This document shows positions 42,530-53,934 of a DNA stretch of 64,000 nucleotides, piece by piece. The notes beneath the pieces are model-generated. The model worked only from the letters and a program-made list of their open reading frames with translations. It did not search any database and was not told where the DNA came from. Made by a program: the position numbers and the translations under genes. Source of the stretch: Heterohyrax brucei (taxonomy: Eukaryota > Chordata > Mammalia > Hyracoidea > Procaviidae); the NCBI GenBank assembly GCA_028571685.1, contig CM053142.1:123434796-123498795 (forward strand), in the 5' to 3' direction. Each line of letters begins with the position of its first letter. Within the stretch, counting starts at the first letter, position 1.

Positions 42530-42705
42530 GAGCTTTACAAAGTTACTCACCTCCCATGAGTGTCTGTTTGCTCATCTGTAAATGACTATCACATCCTCCT
42601 CATATGGTTGTTGTGAAGATTAAAGAGATGATGTATGAAAATTTCCTGGCACAAAGCCTGGAAAATAGCAGGCGCTTGATAAATGTTAATTCCCCTTCCA
42701 TTCTC
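42530..42705 (+). mobile_element. MIR SINE relic
   Basis: 'tttgctcatctgtaaatgac', 'tggttgttgtgaagattaaa', 'tggcacaaagcctggaaaat' and 'gcttgataaatgttaatt' are the sense MIR 3' half. Confidence 0.8.
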
Positions 42706-43310
42706 CCCAGATATCCAAAATCAAGGGGCTGTTAACTTTGACTAGTTCATCTGATCACCTAATCCTTGTTAAGTACATTATCCTTCACTGATAACAGAAA
42801 ACATTTTTACTGAAAAATGTTTTAAGCTAAAATAAGTGATATAATTGGCAATAATACAGCATCTAAAAAGTATTATAGATGAGAAATTCTGTAGCAGACA
42901 AGGCGTAAGTACCTAGATTCACTCAGATAAGAGTAAATACTCTTCATAAATGTTAAGAGCTTATTAAGTAGCATTGTAGCGGACTTCTGTTGTTTTTAAT
43001 ACCCAGCTCACATCTGTTTTGGTGGAAATTTTATTTTGAGGGAAACAATCCACCTCACTCTCATGCTATGTGTTTAGGGCCAAACAAATGCATTGTCCAG
43101 CCAAGTATACAGGCTAGGCTGTGTCACACAAGCGCATTCCATTGATGTGCTCACACTGGCTGTCTCAGAGGTGTTAATTACCACCAAGTCTGACCAGTCC
43201 GAGTTAATAAGACCCAATTTGAGGTATAGCTTTAAAGCTTTCAGTTAAGAGTTCTCCCTCTGCTGTTAAAAACTGAGTGTGTTAAAAATGTAAACCTAAA
43301 GCACTGGGTC
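42706..43310. other. Unassigned sequence
   Basis: No gene or repeat recognised. Confidence 0.4.
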
Positions 43311-43470
43311 AATGGCCTTGACCCACAGGGATCAGTGACTATGGCTATTAGACCATGGTGTTCCTGAGGCAAGATAGATGGTCAACCAGTGAGAATATTA
43401 CTTGACTTATATAACCGAAATAAATCACAATCAGGCAAACAGAAGTTTGATGTCAGTTGCCATAATGGAA
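43311..43470 (+). repeat. Local duplicate, copy 1
   Basis: 'aatggccttgacccacaggg', 'aggcaagatagatggtcaac' and 'cagaagtttgatgtcagttg' recur at 44883-45042 in the same order and orientation. The identity is unknown. Proximity to an MLT1-like LTR makes an endogenous retrovirus internal fragment possible. Confidence 0.8.
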
Positions 43471-43654
43471 AAATATAATCCCTCGTCCAGTTTCCAAACA
43501 TGATGCCTCCAGACACTGCCATATCCTGATACCAATGAGGTCAATCAGAAATGCTTCTGTTGTGGGAGGAATGAAATTATTCATTGAAGGAGCTGCATGG
43601 ACCAGACAGCTATGTACAGCAGGAATTGGTAGAAGATGTCAGGGGGTGAGGGGG

Positions 43655-44142
43655 TGGTTTTTGAGGATACTGGCTATGGCAGGATTAATAATGTCCATCA
43701 AAAATACTCATGTTCGAATTCCCAGAAGCTCTGAATAGATAATCTTACACTGCAGATGTGATTAAATATGTTGAGATGGGTAGAGTTTCCTGGATTATCC
43801 TTCTGGCTCTGGTGTAATCACAAGGATGCTTATAGAATGAAAGCAAGAAAATGAAGGTCAGAGATATATAAGGATGGAAGCAAAGATCGGCGGGGAGTGA
43901 AGAAAGGACTTCATTGCTAGCTTTGAAGATGGAGAACAGGACCACAGCTGAGCAATATAGATAATCTCTAAAAGGTAGAAAAGGCAAGGAAACAACTCTT
44001 CCCAAGAACCTCTAAAGAAAGACCACACTGCAGATCCATTTTAAATTCTTGACAGCTAGAATTATAAGAAAATAAACTTCTGCTATTTTAAGCCACTATG
44101 TTTGTGGTACCTTGTTACAGCAGCAATAGGAAACTAATAAAC
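43655..44142 (+). mobile_element. MLT1-like MaLR LTR relic
   Basis: 'gatgtgattaaatatgttga' and 'gagtttcctggattatcctt' in the first third, and an end 'ttaagccactatgtttgtgg' plus 'taccttgttacagcagcaat', are hallmark segments of MLT1-type LTRs. 'aataaa' lies near 44071. Diverged, so much older than the LTR family at 18602. Confidence 0.85.
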
Positions 44143-44624
44143 TGGCCCAGTTAGAGCAAAATTTAAACCCATAAAAAGGAAAATTAATTAATAGGAGGGC
44201 CTACACTCATCTCTGAGTATCTAGCTTCTGGCAAGGATACCTGGAGCTGATCCTAATTTACTGCTTGAATGGTTCCTTGAAGATTGGAAACAGTGAAAGG
44301 TCTTCAGCAACAAAGAAGTTAGGAGACTGGAAATGTCTTCACAAAATATTGAGAAACAACTCAAAATGTGCACAGAAAAGATTATTCTAGAATGTATTTT
44401 TTTTTAATGTAAGATCATATATTCAACTCTTCAATACAATTACTCAAAGTACTCAAAGAACATTCCTCCACTACTTTAACAATATGCTAGTGGAGGGAGA
44501 GTCACATTCATCACTGATGAGTTCAGAGGAGGCTGTCCTTCATAAACCGGGGATGATGAAAGGAGATGATGCTATAGAACTGGGATCCGTATTGTCCATG
44601 ACAGTGCTAAACTTCTGATATTTT
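44143..44624. other. Unassigned sequence
   Basis: No gene or repeat recognised. A T run lies at about 44399. Confidence 0.4.
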
Positions 44625-44797
44625 AATGGCCAAACCAAAGACCAAACCTGTTGTCGTCAAGTCAATTCTGACTCATTACAACCTTATAGGACAGAGTGAA
44701 ACTACCCTATAGGGTTTCCAAGGAATTGGTGGATTCAAACTACTGATCTTTTGGTTAGCAGCCAAGTTCTTAACCACTGCACAACCAGGACTCCCAC
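44625..44797 (-). mobile_element. AfroSINE, short form
   Basis: Plus strand: 'accaaacctgttgtcgtcaa' tail, 'gacagagtgaaactacccta', antisense B-box 'ggattcaaactactgatc', head 'taaccactgcacaaccagga'. Confidence 0.9.
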
Positions 44798-44882
44798 TAT
44801 CAATGGCCAGGAGGTAATAACCACCAATGACAAGCAAAGTAAATGACTTATATAATGAGCCACCGAGACCTAAATAACCACT

Positions 44883-45042
44883 AATGGCCTTGAGCTACCG
44901 GGATCAGTGATTATGGTTATTTAACCATGGTATTCCCAGGGGCAAGATAGATGGTCAGCCCGTAAGGGTGTTACTTACATTATATAATCCAAATATATCA
45001 CAATTAGGCAAGCAGAAGTTTGATGTCAGTTGTCACAGTAAA
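44883..45042 (+). repeat. Local duplicate, copy 2
   Basis: The counterpart of 43311-43470: 'taatggccttgagctaccgg', 'ggcaagatagatggtcagcc' and 'cagaagtttgatgtcagttg'. About 80 percent alike by eye. Confidence 0.8.
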
Positions 45043-45425
45043 GTATGGAAACCTCATTCACTTTGCTGAGCTAGTTTTACACACCCACATCTTCACTTGA
45101 AGAACAGACTAGAGGAAAGGCTCTGCAATTTCACAGAAAATGTTATAATAGTTATTTTATTCTTTCCTAAAGTGACCTAAAAAGTTGTTAGGGTAAATGT
45201 CCATAGAGGACAGATAAATACCTAAATCTTTTGAGAGCTAGTAGGTAATAGGACACAAATGTTCCCAGTACCAAGATGCCATCATGGATCTCATTCAGAG
45301 TAGAGGCATATAGGGACCTAGCAATAAATGGTTTCCAGGGCCAGGTCTGTCTCATAGTGGGTCACTGAGACCCTGTGGCTATCTTCTCAGTTTCAAGTCT
45401 ACATAAACATTCTTAATGCTTGTCG
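45043..45425. other. Unassigned sequence
   Basis: Nothing recognised. Confidence 0.4.
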
Positions 45426-45562
45426 GGAACACTAGCGGAATGGTGGTTAAGTGCTATGGCTGGCTAATCAAAAGGTTGGAAGTTCAAATCTGTCAAGTGC
45501 TCCTTGGAAACCTGGTGGGGCAGGTCTAATCTGTCCTGTAGGGTCACTTTGAGTTGACTTTT
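45426..45562 (+). mobile_element. AfroSINE, short form, tail damaged
   Basis: 'gaatggtggttaagtgctat' (A-box), 'gaagttcaaatctgtc' (B-box), 'tgctccttggaaacc', and 'tgagttgacttttttttt' where the second half of the tail is lost. Confidence 0.87.
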
Positions 45563-46216
45563 TTTTTTAGTACTTTTTAAAATATTCGCCAGATTCTGGA
45601 TCTGTGTAGTAAGAACAATTATGGTAGGAAAAGCCAAGTTGGAAGCCATTAAAAATGCACTCCACTCCAACAAGAAAACAATTCACAAGAGAAATTCCAA
45701 AGATTTAAATGACTAAGATACTGTGGTCCCCATCATATTCCATACTTTACTGCTGTGACTCCCACAACAACCACGTTTGGAAGTTGAAATCTTTTCAAAT
45801 CCAACATGAGCTCACTCACTTGGAATGTATACATTCATGGTCTTACCCCAGGGCTGTCTCACTTTTCTGTTCTCAGTGACAGCTTAATGGAACTTTGATC
45901 ATGTTGATAGCCAAAGACCAAAGCTAGTCTCCTTTATTAATTATATCAAGCTAATCAGACCTGAAAAGGAACAAGAAGTACTCTGGATGCTACAGAAAGC
46001 CATATGCAAAACAAAGGTTAGGTTCATCTATACAACTAAGGCGTCTGCCACATTAATACGTTTTTTAGGGATTCACCATTCTGGAACATTCCAGAGCCTT
46101 TCTCCACAAAGAAAAGAACAAGTTATTGCAACCTTCACCTCACACTCCAATCTTCAACCACTGAAAAAGAGGCTTCACATTTCTATGTTTGAAAGGTCTT
46201 TTTGATTGGGAGACAG
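45563..46216. other. Unassigned sequence
   Basis: No gene or repeat recognised. Frame 45987-46205 has no motif. Confidence 0.4.
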
Positions 46217-46412
46217 ACTATGTTGTTGTTGTGAGCCATCTAGTCAATGCTGACTCATAGCAACTGCATATGACTAAAACCGCCTACAGATTCTCTAGGC
46301 TGTAAGTTTTACAGGAGCAAATTGCCAGGTCTTTTCTCCCATTAAGTGGCTGATGGGATTCATCTTCTGATTAGTAGCTTAGCACTTAACCATTGTCCCA
46401 CCAAAGTTCCTT
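46217..46412 (-). mobile_element. AfroSINE, long form
   Basis: 'gttgttgttgtgagccatct' tail, 'gcaaattgccaggtcttttc' from the long form, and head 'agcacttaaccattgtccca'. Confidence 0.82.
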
Positions 46413-46796
46413 GAGACAGCCTATACACACCTAGTAATACATCTCTAGTAAGATATTTCAATACCATTTCAATGGGCTTTTTATTTTCTTTCAGAAATTG
46501 CAAACAGTTGCCAACTTGAAGCTTCCGTGACAAAACAGGGTACGCCTGTTAACTTGGGGAAAGAGTAAGGCTGAGCGGTGCAATCAAGGACTGTACCTGA
46601 GGCTGTCGGACTTCCTCTACCCCCTTGGTCTATTTGCATTCAGCAACCTATGCATGCTCACAGCGTTCAACTGCAAGCACTTGTGACTCTGCTGAGGACT
46701 TTCTCTGGCTATAAAATCATGTTCAGACAGCACTGAGTTAGGCAGAAGTGCCACAGAGTTAATAAACCTTGGAGTAGCCCTCAGCGAATGGCGGGT
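46413..46796. other. Unassigned sequence
   Basis: Nothing recognised. Confidence 0.4.
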
Positions 46797-46962
46797 AAAA
46801 CCAACCAAACGCACTGCCATTGAGTCATGTCTGACTCATAGCGAACCTAGAGGTCAGAGTAGAACTGCACCATAGAGTTTTCAAGGAGCACCTGGCCGAT
46901 TTGAATTGCCAATCTTTGGGTTAACAGACATAGCACTTAACCCACTATACTACCAGGGTTTA
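46797..46962 (-). mobile_element. AfroSINE, short form
   Basis: 'cactgccattgagtcatgtc' tail, 'cagagtagaactgcaccata', 'caaggagcacctggccgatt', head 'agcacttaacccactatact'. Confidence 0.9.
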
Positions 46963-47373
46963 GGAATAAATATTTCAGTTGCTCCAGTTTTTGGATACAG
47001 TAATTCTTACCCAAAGACTACACTGCCTCCCAGAAGTGTTCATACTGAGTCCAGGCTGCCCACAGTGATAACATGCTTAGTAATGCATCCTGTACTGCCT
47101 CTTCTTCTTTTCTGTCACATTACCCAATAAACTACTGATGCTCCCAGACATTGTGTCACAAGAAACCAGTTCAAACTGATTTGTTCCAGTCTGAACCCAT
47201 GCTGAGAATTTTCATTTCCACCCCCCAGATATACTGAATCAGAATCTCCAATTTAACCTGATCCCTAGATGATTCATATGCATAATGAATGTTGCAACCA
47301 ATGAATCTACTAGCGGATCCCTGCAAACCAAAAGGCTTGCAATATGAATCTAGGTGGATTCATACTGCACCAG
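46963..47373. other. Unassigned sequence
   Basis: About 410 bp without a gene or a repeat I can name. Confidence 0.4.
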
Positions 47374-47452
47374 CTATATATATGTATATGTATATATGTA
47401 TGTTATATACATAAATATATATATATAATTATATAAATATACATACTTACAT
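47374..47452 (+). repeat. AT-rich microsatellite
   Basis: Irregular (TA), (TATG) and (ATAA) units over about 80 bp. The minus-strand frame through it is a low-complexity artefact. Confidence 0.92.
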
Positions 47453-47463
47453 ACAAATCTAAA

Positions 47464-47995
47464 CATTCTAGGAGCCCTAAACATCAAAGGGAAAGTTGAG
47501 AAATCAGAGTGAGTCACAGGGAAGGGAGAATAGGTCCAGAAATACACAGAACCAGCCAGATCCACCCCAGTAGGAATCAACACCCCAGAGGCAATCTAGT
47601 TGTAGTGAGTGTAGTGACAGGAGCAGTAGTGTTTGTGAAATGTCTCCCACAGCTTGAGGGACCAAGTGGCAGAAAGCCTATCAGCATTTCCAGAACCAGC
47701 AAAAAACAACATTTTATCATTAAAATTAAGTAGCTTGTCTCTTTGCTTTGGGATAAAACTCCCTCCATGTTACCTGTGCTTTCCCCCTTCCCACTATGCA
47801 AAGTGCCTTAGTGGGCTCCAGAGACTGAGGCATCCCATGGACATGAATTAGGACCCCTTACATGCCCTGAGCTGTTTTCCCAGCCTTGGAGAGGAAACAA
47901 TTTAACAAACAGAGAAAAATTTATCTGCCAGGCTCCCTAAGGCAAAAACTCAGGGCAGGAAGAGTTCTTTTGCCTAGGCACAGGCAGAAGGGGTC
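47464..47995 (+). mobile_element. Second L1, 5' UTR left part
   Basis: 'ggagccctaaacatcaaagg' and 'gaaagttgagaaat' match the L1 5' UTR at 16970-17000. It continues to the LTR at 47996, and L1 sequence resumes beyond 48631. Confidence 0.75.
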
Positions 47996-48631
47996 TGTCT
48001 TAGTCATCTAGTGCTGCCATAATAGAATATCACGTGTGGATGGCTTTAGCGAAGAAAAGTTTATTCTTGCACAGTCTAGTGATACAATGGTAGAGCTTCT
48101 TAGGTTCCGTGAGTCAGACTGCTCACAAGCAGCTTATTTGGACATTTCAAAACAAAATAAAACAAGAAGCTAGAAATCAGGGTGCTGTCTCCGGGGTATC
48201 ATAAATGCTTTCTCTGGGCTCTGAAGGAAGCTCCTTGTGTTGCATCAGTCTTTCTTGAGTCAGGGATCATCTTGGCACAGGAACCTCAGTTCCAAAAGAC
48301 GTGCTCTGCTCTTGGTGCCACTTTCTTGATGGCATGAGGTCCCCAACTCTGCTTGCTTCCCTTTCCATTTATCTGTTGCAGGAGAGAAGATGGTACAAGC
48401 CACACACCAGGGAATCTCCCTTTACACTGAAACAGTGAGGTGACCTTAGGAAAAATGTTACATCCCCACCCAAATCCTCTGTAACATAACCTAGTCTATT
48501 AACCAGCAGGCCAAAATTAGGATTCACAGCATAGAAAAATCACAAAATGGAAGACAATCCCAACCTAATAAGGATCAAAGCCCAGCCAGTTGTCACGCAC
48601 ATTTTGGGGTGACACAGTTCAATCTGTGACA
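47996..48631 (-). mobile_element. Solo LTR, MaLR-like family, copy 6, with a foreign insert
   Basis: Plus strand 'tgtcttagtcatctagtgct' to 'gttcaatctgtgaca', flanks 'gggtc' and 'gcgtc' (four of five). It is 636 bp, about 120 bp longer than its siblings, because 48081-48178 is not LTR: it is a copy of the L1 sequence at 48957-49057 and replaces about 18 bp present in copy 2. Confidence 0.9.
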
Positions 48632-49145
48632 GCGTCTATAGACTTCGAATGCATTTCACCACTGCATACAGCGTTGGACACTCATAGTCTGGAAGCAATG
48701 CTCATCCACCTAAGCCTTTTCATGAGCATGGGCATGCCGTCTTCACAGACACAGTTGTCAGCCCTGACCTTTCTCAGCATGTACAGCCACATATCAGTGC
48801 CTACCCAAATCACCCCTGCAAAGCTACAATTGTAGGAAAGAGACAACATTGGAAACTTGATGACCAATTACCTAGACAACTGAGCTGAATATATTCAAGA
48901 AAAGGTTAAACAGACTCATAGACTCACATGACAAGTAACAGATCTAACCACTGGGTGATACGACAGTAGAGCTTCTAAGGTTCTGAGAGTCAAACGCCCA
49001 CACAAGCAGCTTATTTGGACATTTCAAAACAAAATAAAATAAGAAGCTAGGAAACAGGAAGCAAACATAAAATAAATAATATAACCACTTACTGATGGCT
49101 CACAGACAATAGTCAATGTCAAGTCACACAAAGAGGCGGAATACA
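48632..49145 (+). mobile_element. Second L1, 5' UTR right part
   Basis: It leads into the ORF1 start at 49146. 'agctcacagacaatagtcaat'-type sequence just before the start and 'aggcggaatacaatggctt' at it are L1 features. 48957-49057 is the likely donor of the piece inside the LTR. Confidence 0.7.
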
Positions 49146-49880
49146 ATGGCTTCAGAAAGCTTCCAAAAGAAAGAATCAATAAATTTTCCAGATGAAGAAA
49201 ACTTCCTGGAGTTATCAGAGGTAGAATACAAAAGATTAACATACAGAAATCTGAAAGAGATCAGGGGCAATCAAGCAAAATGCAGCAGAGCATACTGACA
49301 AATTGAACAGGTTACAAGAAACTGTACACACACAAATAAAAAATTCAGAAGATACAATTTCAGAATTAGACAACTCTAAAGTAAGTAAAATGAACATAAT
49401 AAAGTCAGTGTAAGGCAGAATTAGAGAGACTGAAGACAAGCCACTTTATACCAACACATTTGAGGAAAAACCGTATAAAGGAATTCTAAAATATTGAGGT
49501 AACACTAAGAATTATGTGAGACTCTATCAAGAGCAATAATCTATGAGTGACTGGAATATCAGAACGGAGGGAATAACAGAAAATACAAAAAGAATTGGTA
49601 AATATTTGTTGACAGACAATTTCCCTAATACCATGAAAGATGAGAAGATATATATCCAAGATGCTCATCAAACTTCACTCGAAGTTGATCCCAGAAGAAA
49701 GGCACCAAGACATACAATAACCAAACTTGCCAAAACCAAAGATAAGGAAAGAATTTTAAAACAGCCAGGGATAGATGAAAAAGTAATCTACTCGACGGCA
49801 CTTGGCTTGGCAAGCAGAGACAATAAGACTAAGCTTGCACTGTACAGTATAAACCACGCAGGCAAGCAGATAATGGGATG
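49146..49880 (+). pseudogene. Second L1 ORF1 pseudogene
   Basis: It starts MASESFQKKESINFPDEENF, then LSEVEYKRLTY and a stop. Later frames read RTEGITENTKRI near 49556-49600 and QDAHQTSLEVDPRRKAPRHT near 49654-49713, the RRM and C-terminal region that the first L1 lost. It is interrupted at 49790-49811 by a SINE-tail fragment and has several frameshifts. Confidence 0.82.
49790..49811 (+). mobile_element. AfroSINE-tail micro-fragment inside L1 ORF1
   Basis: 'actcgacggcacttggcttg' plus 'gc' sits in the middle of L1 ORF1 sequence, which is recognisable on both sides. It is therefore an insertion or a patch made after the L1. No duplication is clear. Confidence 0.75.
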
Positions 49881-52216
49881 ACATATTCAAAGCCTTGAAG
49901 GAAAATAATTGCCAACCACGAATTATATATTCACGAAAATTGTCTCTCAAACATTATAATAAAATTAGGGTATTTCCAGATGAACAGAAGTTTAGAAAAT
50001 CTGGAAAAAAAATTGCAAGAAATACTAAAGGGAGTCTTTTGGTTAGAAAATCAGTAACATCAGATACCAACCCAAGACTAGAACACAGAACAGAGAAAAC
50101 AGATATTAGCCCAAAAAGGTAAATAACAAAAATAAACGAAAGCTAAAATACTGAAAATAGGGCAACAAGGATGTTATTGTACAAAAGAGAACAACATTAA
50201 AAAGGAGGGACTAAAACAATGTAGTCATAGATCATTCATGTGGAAAGAAAGTCAAGGTGATACAAATAAATAAAAGACTGCTTTAAATTTAGGAAAAATA
50301 GGGATAAATACTAAGATAACCATGAAGAAAGTTTACAGTCCTACACATCAAAATAAAAAACAAGAAAAATATGAAGTTTCAACAAATACAGAATGAAAAA
50401 CAAGAAAACAAAAACAAAATCAACTTAAAGTAAAAAATTAAATGGAACAAAGAAACTGTCAACAACTCACACAAAAACACTATCAAAATGTTAACACTAA
50501 ACTCATACCTATCACTAATTAAGTTGAATGTAAATGGATTAAATGCACCAGTAAAGAGACAGATGGCCGATTGGATTTTAAAATAAGGAAAGAAAACATG
50601 ATCCTTCAATATGTTGCCTACAAAAGACACATCACAGACTTAAATATACAAATAAACTAAAACTCAAAGGATGGAAAAATATATCAAGCAAATAAAGTTC
50701 AAAAAAGAGCAGAAGTGTCAATGTTAGTATCTGATAAATAAATTTTAAAGTAAAATCCACTGCAATGGATAAGGAAGGACGTTATATATTAATTAAAGAA
50801 TCAATACACCAGGAGAACATAACCATACTAAAAACATAAAACAAACTCTAATAGCATTGAAAAGAGAAATAACTACACAATAACAGTAGTAGACTTCAAC
50901 ACACTATCTTCATTAGACACAACATCCAGAAAGAAACTCAGCAAAGACACAGATCTAAATGCCACAATCAACCAGCTTGATCTCATAGACATATACAGAA
51001 CAGTCTGTCTAACAGCAGCCAAGTATACTTTCTTTTCTAACACTCGTGCAACATTCTCCAGCATATGTCACATATTAAGCCATAAAGTAAGCCTTAACAA
51101 AATCCAACGCATCAAAACATTGCAAAGTATCTTTTCAGATCAAAAAGCCATGGAAATAGAAATCAGTAACAGAAAAAACAAGGGAAAAATATCAGACACA
51201 TGGAGACTGAAAATGTCTTGCTCAAAAGCTACTGGGTTCCAGAAGAAGTCAAAGACAGAATAAAGAAATTCACAGAATCAAATGAGAATGAAAGTATGTT
51301 CTACCAGAACTTTGCAGACACAATGAAAGCAGTGCTCAGAGGTCAATTTATTTCAACAAATACACACATCCAGAAAGAATAAAGGCCCCAAATGAAATAA
51401 TTAACTCCACAACTCAAACAAGTAGGCAGAAACCAGCAAAAGAAAATAAATAAACAAACAAATACAACTCTCAAGCACCAGGAGAAAGCAAGTAATAAAG
51501 ATGAGAGTAGAATTTAAGGAATTAGAGAGTGGGAAAACAACTGGAATAGTTAACAAGGCCAATTAACAAACTGGTTCTTTGAAAAGATGACCAAAATTCA
51601 TGAAACACTGAAAAAACTGACAAAAGAAAAACAGGAGAGGAAGAAAACAACCTGAATAAGAAATGAGATGGGTGATATCATAACAGACCCAAATGAAATT
51701 TAAGATAATCAGAATACTATGAAAAATTGTACTGTAACAACCTTGAAAATGCAGGGGAAATGGGAAAAGTTTTAGAAATACACTTATCTAAACTAACACA
51801 AACAGAAGTAGAACTAAATAAACCTATAACAAAAGAAGACACTGAAAAGGTGATTTAAAAACTCCCAACCGAAATAAATAAATAAAACCCTGGCCCTGAT
51901 GGCTTCACTGGAGAATTCTAACAAACTTTCAGAGAAGAGTTAGTATCACTATTACTAAAGGGATTTCATAAAAATCATAGAAAAGGATGGAATACTCCCA
52001 AGCTCATTCTATAAAGACCACATAACCCTGATATGAAAACCAGGTAGACACTGCAAAAAAGGAAAATTATAGACCACGTCTCTCGTGAACTTAGATACAA
52101 AAATCCTCAACAAAGTTCTAGTCAATGGAATTGAAGAACACATTTAAAAAAAAAAATTTACCTTGACCAAGTGAGATTCATTCCAGTTATGCAGGAATAG
52201 TTCAACATCAGACAAA
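49881..52216 (+). pseudogene. Second L1 ORF2, truncated at a BovB junction
   Basis: The endonuclease part shows 'gacttcaacacactatcttc' near 50892 (VVDFNTLSS, with Val for the usual Gly before DFN). RT lead-in sequence 'ggaaaattatagaccacgtc' and 'ttccagttatgcaggaatag' is present up to about 52216. There, RT motif A and everything downstream is replaced by BovB sequence. Many stops. Confidence 0.85.
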
Positions 52217-52883
52217 CAATGCTGTTACTACCACATGCGAATAAAACTTTGCTGACGATCATTCAAAAGCAGCTGCACCATCATATGGACATGCCAGAAA
52301 TTCAAGCCAGATTCAGAAGAGGACATGGAACCAGGGATATCATTGGTGATATCAAATGGATCCTAGCTGAAAGCAGACAATACCAAAAAGATGTTTGCCT
52401 GAGTTTTATTGATTATGCAAAGGCATTCAGCTATGTGGATCATAGCAAATTATGAATAACACTGTGAAGAATAAGAATTCCAAAATATTTAATTTTTCTC
52501 ATGAGAAACATACACATACATCAAGAGGCTGTCTTTTGAACAAACAAGGATTACTGTGTGGTTTGAATTTAGAGTTGTGCCTTTTTACCACACCTGTTCA
52601 ACCTGTATTCTGAGCAAATAATCAGAGAAGTCTGACTACATGAAGGAGAACAAAGCACGAGGTTTGGAAGAAGACTCATTAATATCTTGTGTTACGTCAA
52701 TGACACAACCATACTTGCTGAAAGTGAAGAGAACTTGAAGCATTTACTGTTCAAGATTAAAAACTACATTGTTCACTATACCTCAGTGTAAAGAAAACAA
52801 AAATTCTCCCAAATGGACCAATAAACAACAATATAATAAATGAAGAAAAAAATAAAGTTGTCAAGCATTTCCTTGCAATTAAA
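52217..52883 (+). mobile_element. BovB/RTE LINE fragment, sense
   Basis: It runs from the RT palm to the start of the C-terminal part. It is truncated at both ends: the L1 junction on the left, and no tail on the right, where an AfroSINE follows at about 52918. Confidence 0.88.
52219..52455 (+). pseudogene. BovB/RTE reverse transcriptase fragment
   Basis: The frame reads PEIQARFRRGHGTRDIIGDIKWILAESRQY and LSFIDYAKAFSYVDHSKL, a copy of the region at 9842-10297 on the other strand. Motif A keeps its first Asp and has Ser for the second. The expected YADD site near 52690 reads YVNDTT. Inactive. Confidence 0.9.
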
Positions 52884-52917
52884 GAGTTCTCCCTTTTGCA
52901 AGGACTAGAATAAAGAA

Positions 52918-53082
52918 GGAAACATTGGTAGCCTAGTGGTTAAGCACTATGGCTGTTAACCAAAAAACCAGCAGTTCAAATCTATCAGGTGCTCCTTAGA
53001 AATTCTATCGGACAGTTCTACTCTGTCCTATAGGATCACTGTAAGACAGAATTGACTTGAGGGCAGTAAGTTTCATTTTCTT
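52918..53082 (+). mobile_element. AfroSINE, short form
   Basis: 'attggtagcctagtggttaa' (A-box), 'agcagttcaaatctatcagg' (B-box), 'gtgctccttagaaattctat', tail 'agacagaattgacttgaggg'. Confidence 0.9.
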
Positions 53083-53934
53083 TGTTCTTATTTTTATTTT
53101 TGGGGGGGCTTATAGTAAAGAAACTTCATGCTTATTTTTAAAGAGTAAACTGTATTTAACAATTCTATAGGCGAATCAGTATTTTTCTTAAATTACCAGT
53201 TATAGGTTTTCTAAAATGAACTTTCCTCACACTTAAGAATCATGATGGCTACTTTATTTCATAAATTTCACACCTCTCTGTTGTATAGATTATATTTCCC
53301 CTTTTGAGTCCTGCTCTCTAACTGGACTTTCCTACTTCTCTAGCTTCACCTTTTATGAGTTAGCGTTCCCTAGGGTTTTCTGTTTCCTTTTCTCGTCTTC
53401 CTCTTTGTAAAATACTTCCTAATTTCTCCCTTATGCCCTATGGTTTCAGCTATCACCTTCTTACCAGTGGTGCACCTGTTTGCCTTCTGAGTTTCAAGCT
53501 CCAGTGGCCATAATGGCCAAATGGCAAACAGCCTCGGCAACCTAAGTTAACCTCTCTCTAAAACTAATCATTCTATCCCTCCAAATCTTGATAAATTTTA
53601 CTTCTCAGTAAGTGATTTCACCCACCATGTCTTTCTTTCTCTCCTGCACATCAGTTGAGCATGACTCCTTTACCTATTTCAAAGTTACACCCCTAAAAGC
53701 AGAATAGTAAAGTCAGAGATGCCAAAGAAAACAGTTCACTTTCACAAATCCATTAAGGATGGGTGCATAAAAAGTCTGGCCATTCCAGCCAATGTGAATC
53801 AAGGCAGAGGTTCAAACCTAGAAGAGTTACCTAAGTATCTAAAGAATTATCTCTCGTTTTTCACATCCAATTAATTAAATCAAATTGACACTTAAATGTG
53901 TCTCACTTCTCTTGACTTTCTCCTGTCCTTTTCT
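53083..53934. other. Unassigned, possibly an old LINE relic
   Basis: Pyrimidine-rich sequence from 53280 to 53700 recalls L2-type LINEs, but I cannot align it. No gene recognised. Confidence 0.3.

Noticed and set aside
47374-47452. Origin-like or promoter-like AT-rich element
   Set aside because: Irregular microsatellite beside an L1 5' UTR; nothing beyond AT content supports a function.
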